A stretch of DNA of 64,000 nt from Thermoanaerobacter sp. A7A. GTDB lineage: Bacteria > Bacillota > Thermoanaerobacteria > Thermoanaerobacterales > Thermoanaerobacteraceae. The position numbers and the translations under genes were made by a program. Below the pieces are notes generated by a model. The model did not search any database, was not told where the DNA came from, and worked only from the letters and a program-made list of their open reading frames with translations. The stretch is taken from assembly GCF_000445185.1 (NCBI RefSeq), contig NZ_AVAF01000122.1, positions 62,001 through 126,000 on the forward strand, given 5' to 3'. Shown piece by piece: positions 32,712 through 45,585 of the stretch. Every line of letters begins with the position of its first letter. Position 1 is the stretch's first letter.

Positions 32712-34235
32712 ATATTAACTATTGCCAATATTATAGACAGAGGCATTGGATTTATCTTTAGAATAATTTTATCAAATATGTTAGGCCCGGAAGGTACGGG
32801 TATTTATCAATTAGTTCTTCCTATATATTTTGTTTCAATAACTTTTTTAACCTCTGGTACGATGGCTGTCACTTCTCGCTTTATTTCAGAAGAAAGAGCA
32901 AAAGGAAACAAAAAAAATATGTTTAAAATTTTAAAAATTACTTTTTTGATAGTATTAATGTTTGCTTTTACTATTGCTTTGTTGCTATTTTTTAATGCTA
33001 GGTACGTAGCTGAAAAGTTACTTCACGAACCAAGAGCACTTTTATCAATTCTCATTTTTGCACCGGTACTTATCATTGTTACTTCTTCATCAGTGTTTAA
33101 GGGATTTTTTCAAGGAGTTATAAATATGATACCTGCTTCAGTTTCAGAAATTGTTGAACAAATAGTACGTGTATCAACAACTTTATATTTAATACAACTT
33201 TTCACAGGAGCGAAACTTGAATATTTAGTAGCGATAGCTATATTTGGCATATCTGTAGGTGAAATTGTCAGTTTTCTTATGTACATACTTTTTTACAAAA
33301 GAGAAGTAAAAATTATAAACAAAGAAATGCCTTATGATGGAAAGGAATGGGATACTTTTTCTATAACAAAAACGTTAGTTGTTACTTCCATACCTATAAC
33401 TTTTTCAAAATTAATTGTAAATGTGTTGGATTTAGCGGAATCTTTAATAATTCCTTCAAGACTTGTTGTCTCAGGTCTCACTCACAGTGAAGCGATGTCT
33501 GAATTTGGCAAAATGTTGGGTATGGCAGTACCTCTTGCTTACATGCCAGCAGTTATAACTTCAAGTCTTTCCACTACTGTACTTCCTGCAGTTTCTGAAG
33601 CAGCTGCTCTAAAAAAGTGGAATACAGTAAGACTCAGGATTAACCAAGCAATTGGCTATACTACTTTAATAGCTTTTCCTGCTATAATTTTATTTTTAGC
33701 TCTTCCTGAGCAAATTTCTCAGCTTTTGTATCCTTCTTCCCCAGGAGTAGGGGCTTTTGTGAGAGCGATTTCCATGGGAAGTATATTCGCATTTTTAGAA
33801 GCGGTGGTGGCTAGCATTCTCCATGGATTAGGAAAGCAAAATGTAGTTTTAAAAAATTCTATTATATGGTTGGGAGTCTGTATTATAGGTATGTATTACT
33901 TAACCGCCATGCCACAACTTAGACTTTTTGGATATATATATAGCTTTATATTTGCCGATGCTTTTATTTTAATGCTAAATATGTTTGAACTCATAAAAAT
34001 GACAGGATTAAGAATAGACTATTTAAATTGGTTTATAAAACCGATAACAGCATCAACAATTATGGGAATAATTGTTATAATTATACACAGTAAATTGTTT
34101 GCAATTAATGTTAATATGTGGATAAATATTTTTTTATCAATTTTTATAGGAATTCCTGCCTATTTACTGCTTTGCTCTGCGTTGAAACTACCTTATATTG
34201 AGGATTTAAGAAAAATAATTTTGTTGAAAAATTAA
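32679..34235 (+). CDS. spoVB: Stage V sporulation protein B-like flippase
   Basis: 518 aa with about 14 membrane segments of the MOP/MATE lipid-flippase superfamily. N-terminal FIRGAFILTIANIIDRGIGF and GPEGTGIYQLVLPIYF are typical of SpoVB/YtgP-type polysaccharide exporters. SpoVB is needed for spore cortex synthesis, presumably moving a lipid-linked precursor. The ATG at 32679 has AGGTG six bases upstream and is preferred to the GTG at 32670. The start region sits in a long hairpin. Confidence 0.88.
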   Translation: MHNRSFIRGAFILTIANIIDRGIGFIFRIILSNMLGPEGTGIYQLVLPIYFVSITFLTSGTMAVTSRFISEERAKGNKKNMFKILKITFLIVLMFAFTIALLLFFNARYVAEKLLHEPRALLSILIFAPVLIIVTSSSVFKGFFQGVINMIPASVSEIVEQIVRVSTTLYLIQLFTGAKLEYLVAIAIFGISVGEIVSFLMYILFYKREVKIINKEMPYDGKEWDTFSITKTLVVTSIPITFSKLIVNVLDLAESLIIPSRLVVSGLTHSEAMSEFGKMLGMAVPLAYMPAVITSSLSTTVLPAVSEAAALKKWNTVRLRINQAIGYTTLIAFPAIILFLALPEQISQLLYPSSPGVGAFVRAISMGSIFAFLEAVVASILHGLGKQNVVLKNSIIWLGVCIIGMYYLTAMPQLRLFGYIYSFIFADAFILMLNMFELIKMTGLRIDYLNWFIKPITASTIMGIIVIIIHSKLFAINVNMWINIFLSIFIGIPAYLLLCSALKLPYIEDLRKIILLKN

Positions 34236-34307
34236 CAATAATAGTATATAATAAAAATAAAACTAAGCCCAAGGGGATTTTCCTGAGGGTAAGGGAGGAG
34301 ATAAAGT

Positions 34308-35708
34308 ATGTTAAAAGAAAAAGCGGATTTTATTAATGATGAGAAGATATTACAGGATTTGAAAAATGCTAAAAAAGCGACAAGTAAAGATGCATTGGAA
34401 ATTATAGAGAAGGCTAAAAAGCTAAAAGGCATTACTCCTGAAGAAGCAGCGGTACTTTTAAATGTAGAAGATGGGGATTTACTCAATGAGATGTTTAAAG
34501 TAGCAAGGTATATAAAAGAAGAAATATATGGGAATAGGATTGTAATATTTGCTCCCCTTTATGTAAGTAACTACTGTGTAAACAACTGTAGATATTGTGG
34601 TTACAGACATTCTAATGAACAGGAAAGAAAAAAGCTTACAATGGAAGAAGTGAGGAGAGAAGTTGAGATTTTAGAAGAGATGGGACATAAAAGATTAGCA
34701 GTTGAAGCTGGGGAGGACCCTGTAAATTGCCCTATAGATTATATTCTCGATGTAATAAAGACGATCTACGATACAAAACTTAAAAATGGAAGTATTAGAA
34801 GAGTAAATGTCAATATAGCGGCGACTACTGTGGAAAATTACAAAAAACTTAAAGAAATAGGAATAGGGACATATATTTTATTCCAAGAAACTTACCATAG
34901 GCCCACTTATCAATACATGCATCCACAGGGACCAAAACATGATTACGACTATCATTTGACTGCTATGGACAGGGCTATGGAGGCAGGCATTGACGATGTA
35001 GGATTAGGAGTTTTGTATGGGCTTTATGATTACAAGTACGAAACTGTTGCTATGCTTTATCATGCGAACCATTTAGAGGAAAGATTTGGAGTTGGGCCAC
35101 ATACTATTTCAGTACCGCGACTTAGACCAGCTCTTAACACTTCCATAGATAAATTTCCATATATTGTATCAGATAAAGACTTTAAAAAATTAGTAGCAGT
35201 TATAAGAATGGCAGTGCCCTATACTGGAATGATTTTGTCTACAAGAGAAAAGCCTAAATTTAGAGAAGAAGTAATAAGCATTGGCATTTCTCAGATTAGT
35301 GCAGGTTCTTGTACAGGAGTAGGTGGATATCATGAAGAGATATCCAAAAAAGGTGGTTCAAAGCCACAATTTGAGGTAGAAGACAAAAGAAGTCCTAATG
35401 AAATCTTAAGAACTTTGTGTGAACAAGGGTATCTTCCAAGTTATTGTACTGCTTGCTACAGAATGGGGCGTACAGGAGACAGGTTTATGAGTTTTGCAAA
35501 ATCAGGGCAAATACACAACTTCTGCCTACCAAATGCGATACTAACCTTCAAAGAGTTTTTGATTGATTACGGAGATGAAAAAACTAAGGAAATTGGAGAA
35601 AAAGCAATAGCGGTAAATTTAGAGAAAATTCCATCAATAACTGTAAGGGAAGAGACAAAGAGAAGGCTTACAAGAATAGAAAATGGAGAAAGAGACCTTT
35701 ACTTTTAA
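34308..35708 (+). CDS. hydG: [FeFe]-hydrogenase maturase HydG
   Basis: 466 aa behind GGGAGGAG. Radical-SAM tyrosine lyase that makes the CO and CN ligands for the H-cluster. Cys90, Cys94 and Cys97 (CVNNCRYC) bind the SAM cluster; the C-terminal C-x2-C-x22-C (CTACYRMG...HNFC) binds the auxiliary cluster that separates HydG from ThiH. HydE and HydF are not adjacent. The 72-bp gap before it has no recognised control site. Confidence 0.95.
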   Translation: MLKEKADFINDEKILQDLKNAKKATSKDALEIIEKAKKLKGITPEEAAVLLNVEDGDLLNEMFKVARYIKEEIYGNRIVIFAPLYVSNYCVNNCRYCGYRHSNEQERKKLTMEEVRREVEILEEMGHKRLAVEAGEDPVNCPIDYILDVIKTIYDTKLKNGSIRRVNVNIAATTVENYKKLKEIGIGTYILFQETYHRPTYQYMHPQGPKHDYDYHLTAMDRAMEAGIDDVGLGVLYGLYDYKYETVAMLYHANHLEERFGVGPHTISVPRLRPALNTSIDKFPYIVSDKDFKKLVAVIRMAVPYTGMILSTREKPKFREEVISIGISQISAGSCTGVGGYHEEISKKGGSKPQFEVEDKRSPNEILRTLCEQGYLPSYCTACYRMGRTGDRFMSFAKSGQIHNFCLPNAILTFKEFLIDYGDEKTKEIGEKAIAVNLEKIPSITVREETKRRLTRIENGERDLYF

Positions 35709-35752
35709 TATGCAAAATGCCAATAAAATAAAACTTATCAACAAACTTTCGT

Positions 35753-35967
35753 AAAGGAGATATTTTGCAATCGGTGTGACTTGTTACAAAGCGCTAACAA
35801 AACTTAGCGGGATCGAGAGTGGAGGCAGGGCTGAAGCCAAGGAGGGCGAAGGTGGGCACCTTAAGGCATGGATGCCACCTGACGTAGGTACCCTGCCGGA
35901 ACCTGAAGGTCGAGCTTTAGTTTTGTCGCTTTGGAACATCGGAGCAACGATGCAAAATATCTCCTTT
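35753..35967. repeat. 215-bp GC-rich structured element with 17-bp perfect inverted ends
   Basis: AAAGGAGATATTTTGCA (35753-35769) is exactly inverted at 35951-35967. Inside lie nested stems: CAAAGCG with CGCTTTG, ACAAAACT with AGTTTTGT, GGCAGGG with CCCTGCC and GGTGGGCA with TGCCACC. The body is much richer in G+C than its surroundings. A GGGCTGAAGCC and a GGAACCTGAAGGTCGAGC segment recall, from memory only, the HEARO/IscB omega-RNA. No nuclease gene is present. Confidence 0.65.
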
Positions 35968-35993
35968 GAATATTTTTCAACTTTGTCAACAAA
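35917..35993. repeat. 77-bp dispersed repeat, copy 2
   Basis: 74/77 identical to 32243-32319. It forms the right part of the 215-bp structured element and runs 26 bp beyond its inverted repeat to GTCAACAAA. Confidence 0.85.
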
Positions 35994-36062
35994 ATTATTT
36001 TGTATATTTTTACAATTAAAAATATGACACAATGCTAATGCCAGATGATTTACATCTTTTCC

Positions 36063-36090
36063 TTGTTAATTTAGCGATTAGGTGTATAAT
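36063..36090 (+). promoter_or_regulatory. Promoter of the PRD regulator/PTS operon
   Basis: TTGTTA at 36063-36068, 16-bp spacer, TATAAT at 36085-36090, 60 bp before the start codon. Confidence 0.6.
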
Positions 36091-36149
36091 ATAGACGTAA
36101 AAAGAGATACTATTATTAAATTAATGTCACGGAAAAGTGATGATGTAAA

Positions 36150-38228
36150 ATGAATAAGCTAAGTGGGCGCCAACTGCAAATTTTAAGAAAAATACTGTCC
36201 TCTTCAAATACAAGAATGGAAGACATTATGAAAGAATTTGATATAAGCAAAAGGACAGGATACAGAGAAATTGCTTCTATAAATGAATTTGTTAAAAATT
36301 ACAACTCAAAAATTGTAAATAAGACTGATGGGTTGGTTATAGAAGGCAATGTTGCTGATATTGAGAAGCTAAAGCTGGATATAGTAGGATATCGTTCAGA
36401 GTTTGAAACAGAAGAGAGAAGAAAAATGATATTGTCAGAGCTTTTGCAGCTAAATGAGCCTGTTAAATTAGAGTATTTCAGCAAAAAATTTGGCGTCACC
36501 ACTTCTACAATAAGTTATGACCTTAAAGAATTAGAAAAGTGGATTGAAAAACAAGGATTAACTTTAATAACAAAGCCAGGTTATGGCGTTTATATATCGG
36601 GAAGCGAAAACTCTTTTAGAAAAGCTATAGCTAACTTTTTGTATGAGAATTTTGATACTGCAGATTTGATTGATTTCTTAAAAACAGGATATCTCGCAAA
36701 AAACAATATTGAAAAAAACATAGATTTGAGGCTTTTAAACTTAATTGACTACGATACTGTCTTGAAAATAGAAAAGGCAATTTTAAAATTAAAATCGCAA
36801 ATTGACTATGAAATTGTAGAGAGTTCTTATTTAGGCCTTGTCGTTCACCTTGCCTTAGCTATAAAAAGGCTTCAAAATGGTGAAACTATTGAAATGGGTG
36901 AAGACAATTTACAGGAACTTAAAAAAACTAATGAATACAAATTTGCTAAAAAGTTAGCTAAATATTTACAAGAAGAATTGGATATACCTATACCTGAAGA
37001 TGAGATTGGCTATGTGACAATACACCTTATAGGTGCAAAGTACAGGTCAACTACTCAAAATTACAATGACAAAGACATAGAGATTATTGCCCGGGACATG
37101 ATAAAAGAAGCAGAAAAAATTTTTGATGTCAGTTTTTCAGAAGATGAGTTTTTGGAAGATGGCTTAAAGAGTCATTTAGTTCCGGCGGTGTACAGATTGG
37201 AGATGGGACTTGATATAAGAAACCCTTTGTTGGAGGATATAAAAACAAAATATCCTTTGCTTTTTGAAAAAAGTAATAGAGTTTGCGATGTTTTGCGAAA
37301 AAAATTAAACATGGATATTCCAGAAGATGAAGTTGGATATATTGCTATGCATTTTGGTGCAGCTTTAGAGAGGAAAAAAGAGGCCGCCAAAAAGTACAAC
37401 ATAATGGTGGTATGTGCTAGTGGTATTGGAACCTCCAGAATGCTGATGTCAAAACTTCAGATGTTTCCACAAATAAACATAGTGGATGTTACCTCCAGCA
37501 TAAAACTAAAAGATTTAAAAGGAAGAGATGATATAGACTTAATTGTTTCTACAATACCTCTTGACATAAAAGATAAAAAAGTCGTTGTAGTAAATCCTTT
37601 GCTTTTGAAGGAAGATGTAGAAAAGCTAAAGAAGGCCTTAAATACAGACTTTATTATGGAGTACGGAATAAAAAAAGAGGAGGAAGAAAATTACGAAAAA
37701 GAGGCCTTTCATATAGCTAATTATGGAAAGAGAATTTTAGAATTATGCGATTCTATAACCTATATGACTGTAACAGGTGAAAAGTCTACTCAAATAATAG
37801 AATATATTCTTAAGAATTTGATAGATGAAAATTTAATTAATGAAAATCAAAAGGAGCAAATAAAAGAAAGACTTTTAAAAAGAGAAAGCTTAGGTAAAAT
37901 AGTATTACCAAACAAAGGATTTGTCATATATCATTGCACAATTGAAAATATAGATTTTCCATTAGTAGTTGTAGGAAAAGTTATAGAGGAAGTAAAAATG
38001 AAAAATCTTGTAGGAGATTATGAAAAGATAAGGACAGTTTTTTTAATGGTAGCACCAGAAGGTGATAGAGAAGGAATTGAAGTTTTGGGAGATTTAAGCG
38101 TGTCTTTAATTGAAAGAGAAGATTTGGTGAATACTCTTAACGAAGCACAGTCCCAAAAGGAGGTCAAAGAAAAAATAAAAGAAGTGTTATTGAAAAAATT
38201 TTATGAAGAAATAAAAAGGATAATTTAG
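36150..38228 (+). CDS. BglG/MtlR-type PTS-regulated transcriptional activator
   Basis: 692 aa. Order: two N-terminal HTH domains (DIMKEFDISKRTGYREI; KKFGVTTSTISYDLKEL), two PRD domains (about 190-400) with conserved His in VHLALAIKR, IHLIGAKYR, HLVPAVYRLEM and MHFGAAL, an EIIB-like domain (MVVCASGIGTSRMLMSKL, Cys near 417) and a C-terminal EIIA-like domain (IYHCTIEN). This layout is that of MtlR/LicR activators controlled by phosphorylation. It precedes and likely controls the PTS genes. Confidence 0.9.
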   Translation: MNKLSGRQLQILRKILSSSNTRMEDIMKEFDISKRTGYREIASINEFVKNYNSKIVNKTDGLVIEGNVADIEKLKLDIVGYRSEFETEERRKMILSELLQLNEPVKLEYFSKKFGVTTSTISYDLKELEKWIEKQGLTLITKPGYGVYISGSENSFRKAIANFLYENFDTADLIDFLKTGYLAKNNIEKNIDLRLLNLIDYDTVLKIEKAILKLKSQIDYEIVESSYLGLVVHLALAIKRLQNGETIEMGEDNLQELKKTNEYKFAKKLAKYLQEELDIPIPEDEIGYVTIHLIGAKYRSTTQNYNDKDIEIIARDMIKEAEKIFDVSFSEDEFLEDGLKSHLVPAVYRLEMGLDIRNPLLEDIKTKYPLLFEKSNRVCDVLRKKLNMDIPEDEVGYIAMHFGAALERKKEAAKKYNIMVVCASGIGTSRMLMSKLQMFPQINIVDVTSSIKLKDLKGRDDIDLIVSTIPLDIKDKKVVVVNPLLLKEDVEKLKKALNTDFIMEYGIKKEEEENYEKEAFHIANYGKRILELCDSITYMTVTGEKSTQIIEYILKNLIDENLINENQKEQIKERLLKRESLGKIVLPNKGFVIYHCTIENIDFPLVVVGKVIEEVKMKNLVGDYEKIRTVFLMVAPEGDREGIEVLGDLSVSLIEREDLVNTLNEAQSQKEVKEKIKEVLLKKFYEEIKRII

Positions 38229-38241
38229 GAGAGGATCAAAA

Positions 38242-38514
38242 ATGTTTAGCATATCGAGAGTTCAAAGGAAAATATTTTATTTGCTCTTGGGGGTAGTATG
38301 GTTTTCTACAGGATTTTATGCCATGTTTCATGATAGCTTCCTTAATGGCTTAAAAATAATGGCTTTTGGGAGTGCCTTTATATTAATAGTGTTTGCAATT
38401 CAGACTTATGTCATAAAAATGATACAACTTTATGATAGCAACCTACAAAAACAACATAAAAAAATGAAAAAAAATGAAATAATCTTTGAAAGGAGGTGCA
38501 AAGGATGGCAATAA
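38242..38514 (+). CDS. Small membrane protein, unknown
   Basis: 90 aa behind GGAGAGG, with two hydrophobic segments (IFYLLLGVVWFSTGFYAMF; MAFGSAFILIVFAIQTYVI) and a basic tail that runs ten bases into the IIB gene. It lies between the PRD regulator and the IIB gene, hence in the operon. I recognise no family. It may be an accessory factor for the permease. Confidence 0.65.
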   Translation: MFSISRVQRKIFYLLLGVVWFSTGFYAMFHDSFLNGLKIMAFGSAFILIVFAIQTYVIKMIQLYDSNLQKQHKKMKKNEIIFERRCKGWQ

Positions 38515-38831
38515 GAGGAGTAATACTCTGCAGCTGGGGAGCAACTTCCAGTGCACTTGCTAAAAAAGTAACAGATGAAGCTAAAAAGCAAGGATTGGAT
38601 GTTGTGGTAGATGCTGGCGGTACAGGAGAGTTCAAAAAGAAGGCAGAGGAATATGATGTAGCGTTATTAGAACCGCAAGTAAGACATCTCAAAAAAGAAA
38701 TTGAATCAATCGCTTCTAAATACAATATCCCTGTTGATATAGTCGACATGCAGGCCTTTGCTATGATGGATGGCAAAAAAATATTAAATCAAATAATTGA
38801 GCTTGCTAAGAAAAGTGGAAAAGAAGTTTAA
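38505..38831 (+). CDS. PTS lactose/cellobiose-family IIB component
   Basis: 108 aa from ATG 38505 (AGGAGGTG upstream; a GTG nine bases earlier overlaps that site). Phosphoryl-accepting Cys9 is in ILCSWGATSSALAKKV, the Lac-family IIB motif. EPQVRH and VDIVDMQAFAMMDG fit the cellobiose IIB fold. It passes phosphate from IIA to the sugar bound by IIC. Soluble, cytoplasmic. Confidence 0.92.
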   Translation: MAIRGVILCSWGATSSALAKKVTDEAKKQGLDVVVDAGGTGEFKKKAEEYDVALLEPQVRHLKKEIESIASKYNIPVDIVDMQAFAMMDGKKILNQIIELAKKSGKEV

Positions 38832-38843
38832 GGAGGGAATAAA

Positions 38844-40160
38844 ATGAACGATAGGCTTTCAAACAATTGGTTTATGAAGTGGATGGAAGAATCTTTAATG
38901 CCAGTTCTTGCCCGTATAGCGCAAAATGTGTATTTGCAGTCAATTAGAGACGCATTTTCAAGCTTTGCTTTGCCTGTGATTTTGACTGGTGCGCTTTTCT
39001 TAATTATAGCAAATCCACCAGAGGGAATTAATTGGGCACCTATACATGCATGGGCAAGAGCAGTAAAACCTATTGCAGCTCAAATCATGATACCTTTCCA
39101 ACTTACTTTTGGGATAATGGCTATGATGGTAGCCTTTGGTACAGCTTATAGCCTTGCTACACGATGGGACCTCGACGAGACGATGACGGGGATTATTTCA
39201 ATGTTGGCGTTTTTTATAACAAGCTTTCCTGCAACAGATGTGACAAAAGTTACTTTTGGAGATGTACTAAATTATCTCGGCGGTCAAGGTTTGTTTGTAG
39301 CAATAATAATAGGCATAATTAGTGCAATAGTTGTGAGATTCTTTAACAAAAGTGGTTTGGTAATAAAAATGCCTGAAGGTGTACCACCTTATGTGGTAAG
39401 AAGCTTCTTAGCATTAGTTCCTATGTTTGTAATGATAGTGTCAGCGTGGATTGTAGAATGGATTGTATGGGCAAACTTCCATATAACATTGCCACAATTG
39501 GTGCTTGACTTATTTAAGCCCCTTGTTGCTGCATCAAATAGTTATCCTGCAGCTTTAGCTGAAATAATACTCATGATGCTTTTGTGGTCATTAGGAATTC
39601 ACGGTATGAATGTTGTTTCTTCAATTGCTTATCCTTTCTGGATGACTCAATTGGCTGCAAATGCAGCGGCTGCAGCAAAAGGACTGCCTTTACCAGGTAT
39701 TGTAACTGAACCTTTCTTCCATGTGTTTACTCACTTAGGTGGTTCAGGTACTACATGGGCTTTGACAATAATGTTTTTATTATCTGCTTCTGCACAACTT
39801 AGGACCATTGGAAGAGCTGAACTTATACCTGCAATATTCAATATAAACGAACCATTGATTTTTGGTGCTCCTATTGTGTTAAATCCAATACTCATTATTC
39901 CGTTTATATTAGCTCCAGCAGCTGTTGTAACAATAAATTACTTTGCTTTTGCTGTAAACTTAGTACCAAGACCTTTAATACAATTGCCTTTTACAGTTCC
40001 AGTTTTTATAAGCGGATTTTTATCTTCCGGTGGCCATTGGCAAGGAGCTTTGTTGCAGCTGGTAAATTTAATTGTAACAGCAATTATATACTATCCCTTC
40101 TTTAAAATGTATGAAGCTCAACTTTTAAAGAACGAAAAAAAAGCAGCAGACCAAGAATAA
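38844..40160 (+). CDS. PTS lactose/cellobiose-family IIC permease
   Basis: 438 aa, about ten membrane segments, behind AGGAGG. Family features: SIRDAFSSFALPVILTGALFL, GLFVAIIIGIISA, and NINEPLIFGAPIVLNP with the conserved NEP sugar-site motif. It binds and transports the sugar. Cellobiose, lactose or chitobiose type cannot be told apart, and no phospho-glycosidase gene lies in the operon. Confidence 0.92.
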   Translation: MNDRLSNNWFMKWMEESLMPVLARIAQNVYLQSIRDAFSSFALPVILTGALFLIIANPPEGINWAPIHAWARAVKPIAAQIMIPFQLTFGIMAMMVAFGTAYSLATRWDLDETMTGIISMLAFFITSFPATDVTKVTFGDVLNYLGGQGLFVAIIIGIISAIVVRFFNKSGLVIKMPEGVPPYVVRSFLALVPMFVMIVSAWIVEWIVWANFHITLPQLVLDLFKPLVAASNSYPAALAEIILMMLLWSLGIHGMNVVSSIAYPFWMTQLAANAAAAAKGLPLPGIVTEPFFHVFTHLGGSGTTWALTIMFLLSASAQLRTIGRAELIPAIFNINEPLIFGAPIVLNPILIIPFILAPAAVVTINYFAFAVNLVPRPLIQLPFTVPVFISGFLSSGGHWQGALLQLVNLIVTAIIYYPFFKMYEAQLLKNEKKAADQE

Positions 40161-40181
40161 TTCGTGATGGGAGTGAAACTA

Positions 40182-40499
40182 ATGGACTTAGAACAAATAA
40201 TATACAACTTAGTATTGCATGGAGGAAATGCAAGAGCGGAAGCTTATGAAGCATTGGATGCAGCCGAAAGAGGAGACTTTGAAGAAGCTGAGAAGCATCT
40301 TGAAAAAGCAGATGAAGAATTTTATGAAGGGCACAAATACCAAAATATGCTGACACAAGGAGAGCAAAGCGAAGCTCCTAATTTCCTAGTAATTCACGCT
40401 CAAGACCAGCTTATGACAGCTCTTGCTGAAAAAAACTTAATAAAAAGAATGATTGAACTCTATAAAAGAGTCAATCAATTAGAAAAAAGACAAAAATAG
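40182..40499 (+). CDS. PTS lactose/cellobiose-family IIA component
   Basis: 105 aa from the ATG behind GGGAGTG; a GTG eighteen bases upstream is in frame but lacks a site. The all-helical IIA-Lac pattern is clear: LVLHGGNARAEAYEALDAAERGDF and the phosphorylated His in VIHAQDQLMTA. It completes the sugar-specific PTS together with the IIB and IIC genes. Followed by a strong terminator. Confidence 0.92.
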   Translation: MDLEQIIYNLVLHGGNARAEAYEALDAAERGDFEEAEKHLEKADEEFYEGHKYQNMLTQGEQSEAPNFLVIHAQDQLMTALAEKNLIKRMIELYKRVNQLEKRQK

Positions 40500-40507
40500 G
40501 AGACTCA

Positions 40508-40541
40508 ATACTACCCGGAGAAAAACCGGGTAGTATTTTTA
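40508..40541 (+). terminator. Terminator of the PTS operon
   Basis: ATACTACCCGG pairs with CCGGGTAGTAT, then TTTTAATT. Confidence 0.9.
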
Positions 40542-40656
40542 ATTATATCGCCTTTTTTCTTTTTTGTCATTATGACCCGAAACTTTAAAAGGCATTTGTC
40601 TACAAAAACAACTACAAATCTATTTTGAATACGTTATAAAAAATCGCTTTAAAGTA

Positions 40657-40685
40657 TTGAATTATTTTTTGATATTTATTACAAT
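40657..40685 (+). promoter_or_regulatory. Promoter of yerC-like gene
   Basis: TTGAAT at 40657-40662, 17-bp spacer, TACAAT at 40680-40685. The rest of the gap from 40542 is AT-rich with nothing recognised. Confidence 0.6.
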
Positions 40686-40729
40686 ATATTTGTAAACAAT
40701 TTAATTATTTTGTTGAGTGAGGGGTAATT

Positions 40730-41032
40730 ATGTATGAATCTAAAATTAAAGATGAGCTTGTTGACCAGTTGTTTGAGGCTATTCTAAAACTTAGAAATAT
40801 AGAGGAATGTTACAGGTTTTTTGAAGATATTGCTACAATAAATGAAATAAAGGCATTAGCGCAGAGATTGGAAGTTGCAAAAATGCTTCGCCAAAAGAAG
40901 ACTTACATAGAAATTGCAGAAAAGACAGGAGCAAGTACTGCTACCATAAGCAGAGTAAATAGGGCATTGAATTATGGAGCAAATGGATATAAAATTATAT
41001 TAGATAGATTAGAAACAGAATCCCGGGATTAA
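40730..41032 (+). CDS. yerC: TrpR-like YerC/YecD family protein
   Basis: 100 aa. Helical DNA-binding protein of the Trp-repressor superfamily: FFEDIATINEIKALAQRLEVAKMLRQKKTY and IAEKTGASTATISRVNRALNYGANGY. Family members lie next to pcrA in many Firmicutes, as here. The regulated genes are not known to me. GTGAGGGG precedes the ATG. The stop is in the loop of a small terminator. Confidence 0.88.
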   Translation: MYESKIKDELVDQLFEAILKLRNIEECYRFFEDIATINEIKALAQRLEVAKMLRQKKTYIEIAEKTGASTATISRVNRALNYGANGYKIILDRLETESRD

Positions 41033-41047
41033 AACCGGGCTTTTTTA
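41022..41047 (+). terminator. Short terminator after yerC-like gene
   Basis: CCCGG, loop with the stop codon, CCGGG, then CTTTTTTAA. The stem is only five pairs, so read-through into pcrA is likely. Confidence 0.6.
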
Positions 41048-41069
41048 AGACTAAATTGGAGTGAAAAAA

Positions 41070-45211
<4,142 letters not shown>

Positions 45212-45285
45212 AAACTCTATCCTTCAAAAAATATGTTTTTGTGGTAAACTATAAGATGTGAATAATAAAGGAAAGGTGTGGTAGT

Positions 45286-45573
45286 ATGGCTATTAGTAGG
45301 AGCGAAGTTGAGCATGTGGCTAAACTGGCCCGTCTCAAATTTTCGCAAGAGGAAATAGAAGAGTTTACAGTGCAACTGAGCAAAATTATCGACTATGTAA
45401 ACAAATTAAACGAATTGGACACTGAAAATGTAGAGCCTACAGCTCATATAGTGCCAATCCATAATGTATTTAGAGAAGACGAGGTAAAGCCTTCAATGGA
45501 CAGAGACAAAATATTGATGAATGCACCTTATAAAGAGAACGGATGCTTTAAAGTGCCTAAGATTATAGAATGA
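45286..45573 (+). CDS. gatC: Asp/Glu-tRNA amidotransferase subunit C
   Basis: 95 aa behind AAAGGTGTGG. Small belt subunit linking GatA and GatB. Features VEHVAKLARLKFSQEE, IDYVNKLNELDTENVEPTAHIVPIHNVFREDE (given in part) are typical. Lies first in gatCAB. Confidence 0.95.
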   Translation: MAISRSEVEHVAKLARLKFSQEEIEEFTVQLSKIIDYVNKLNELDTENVEPTAHIVPIHNVFREDEVKPSMDRDKILMNAPYKENGCFKVPKIIE

Positions 45574-45585
45574 GGAGGTACATAA

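Noticed and set aside
34308-35708. ThiH (thiamine synthesis) instead of HydG
   Set aside because: The C-terminal C-x2-C-x22-C auxiliary cluster motif is specific to HydG, and no thi genes are nearby.
35776-36027. 83-codon frame over the structured element after hydG
   Set aside because: No ribosome site, composition driven by the GC-rich stems, and it runs into the 77-bp repeat; better explained as RNA-like structure.
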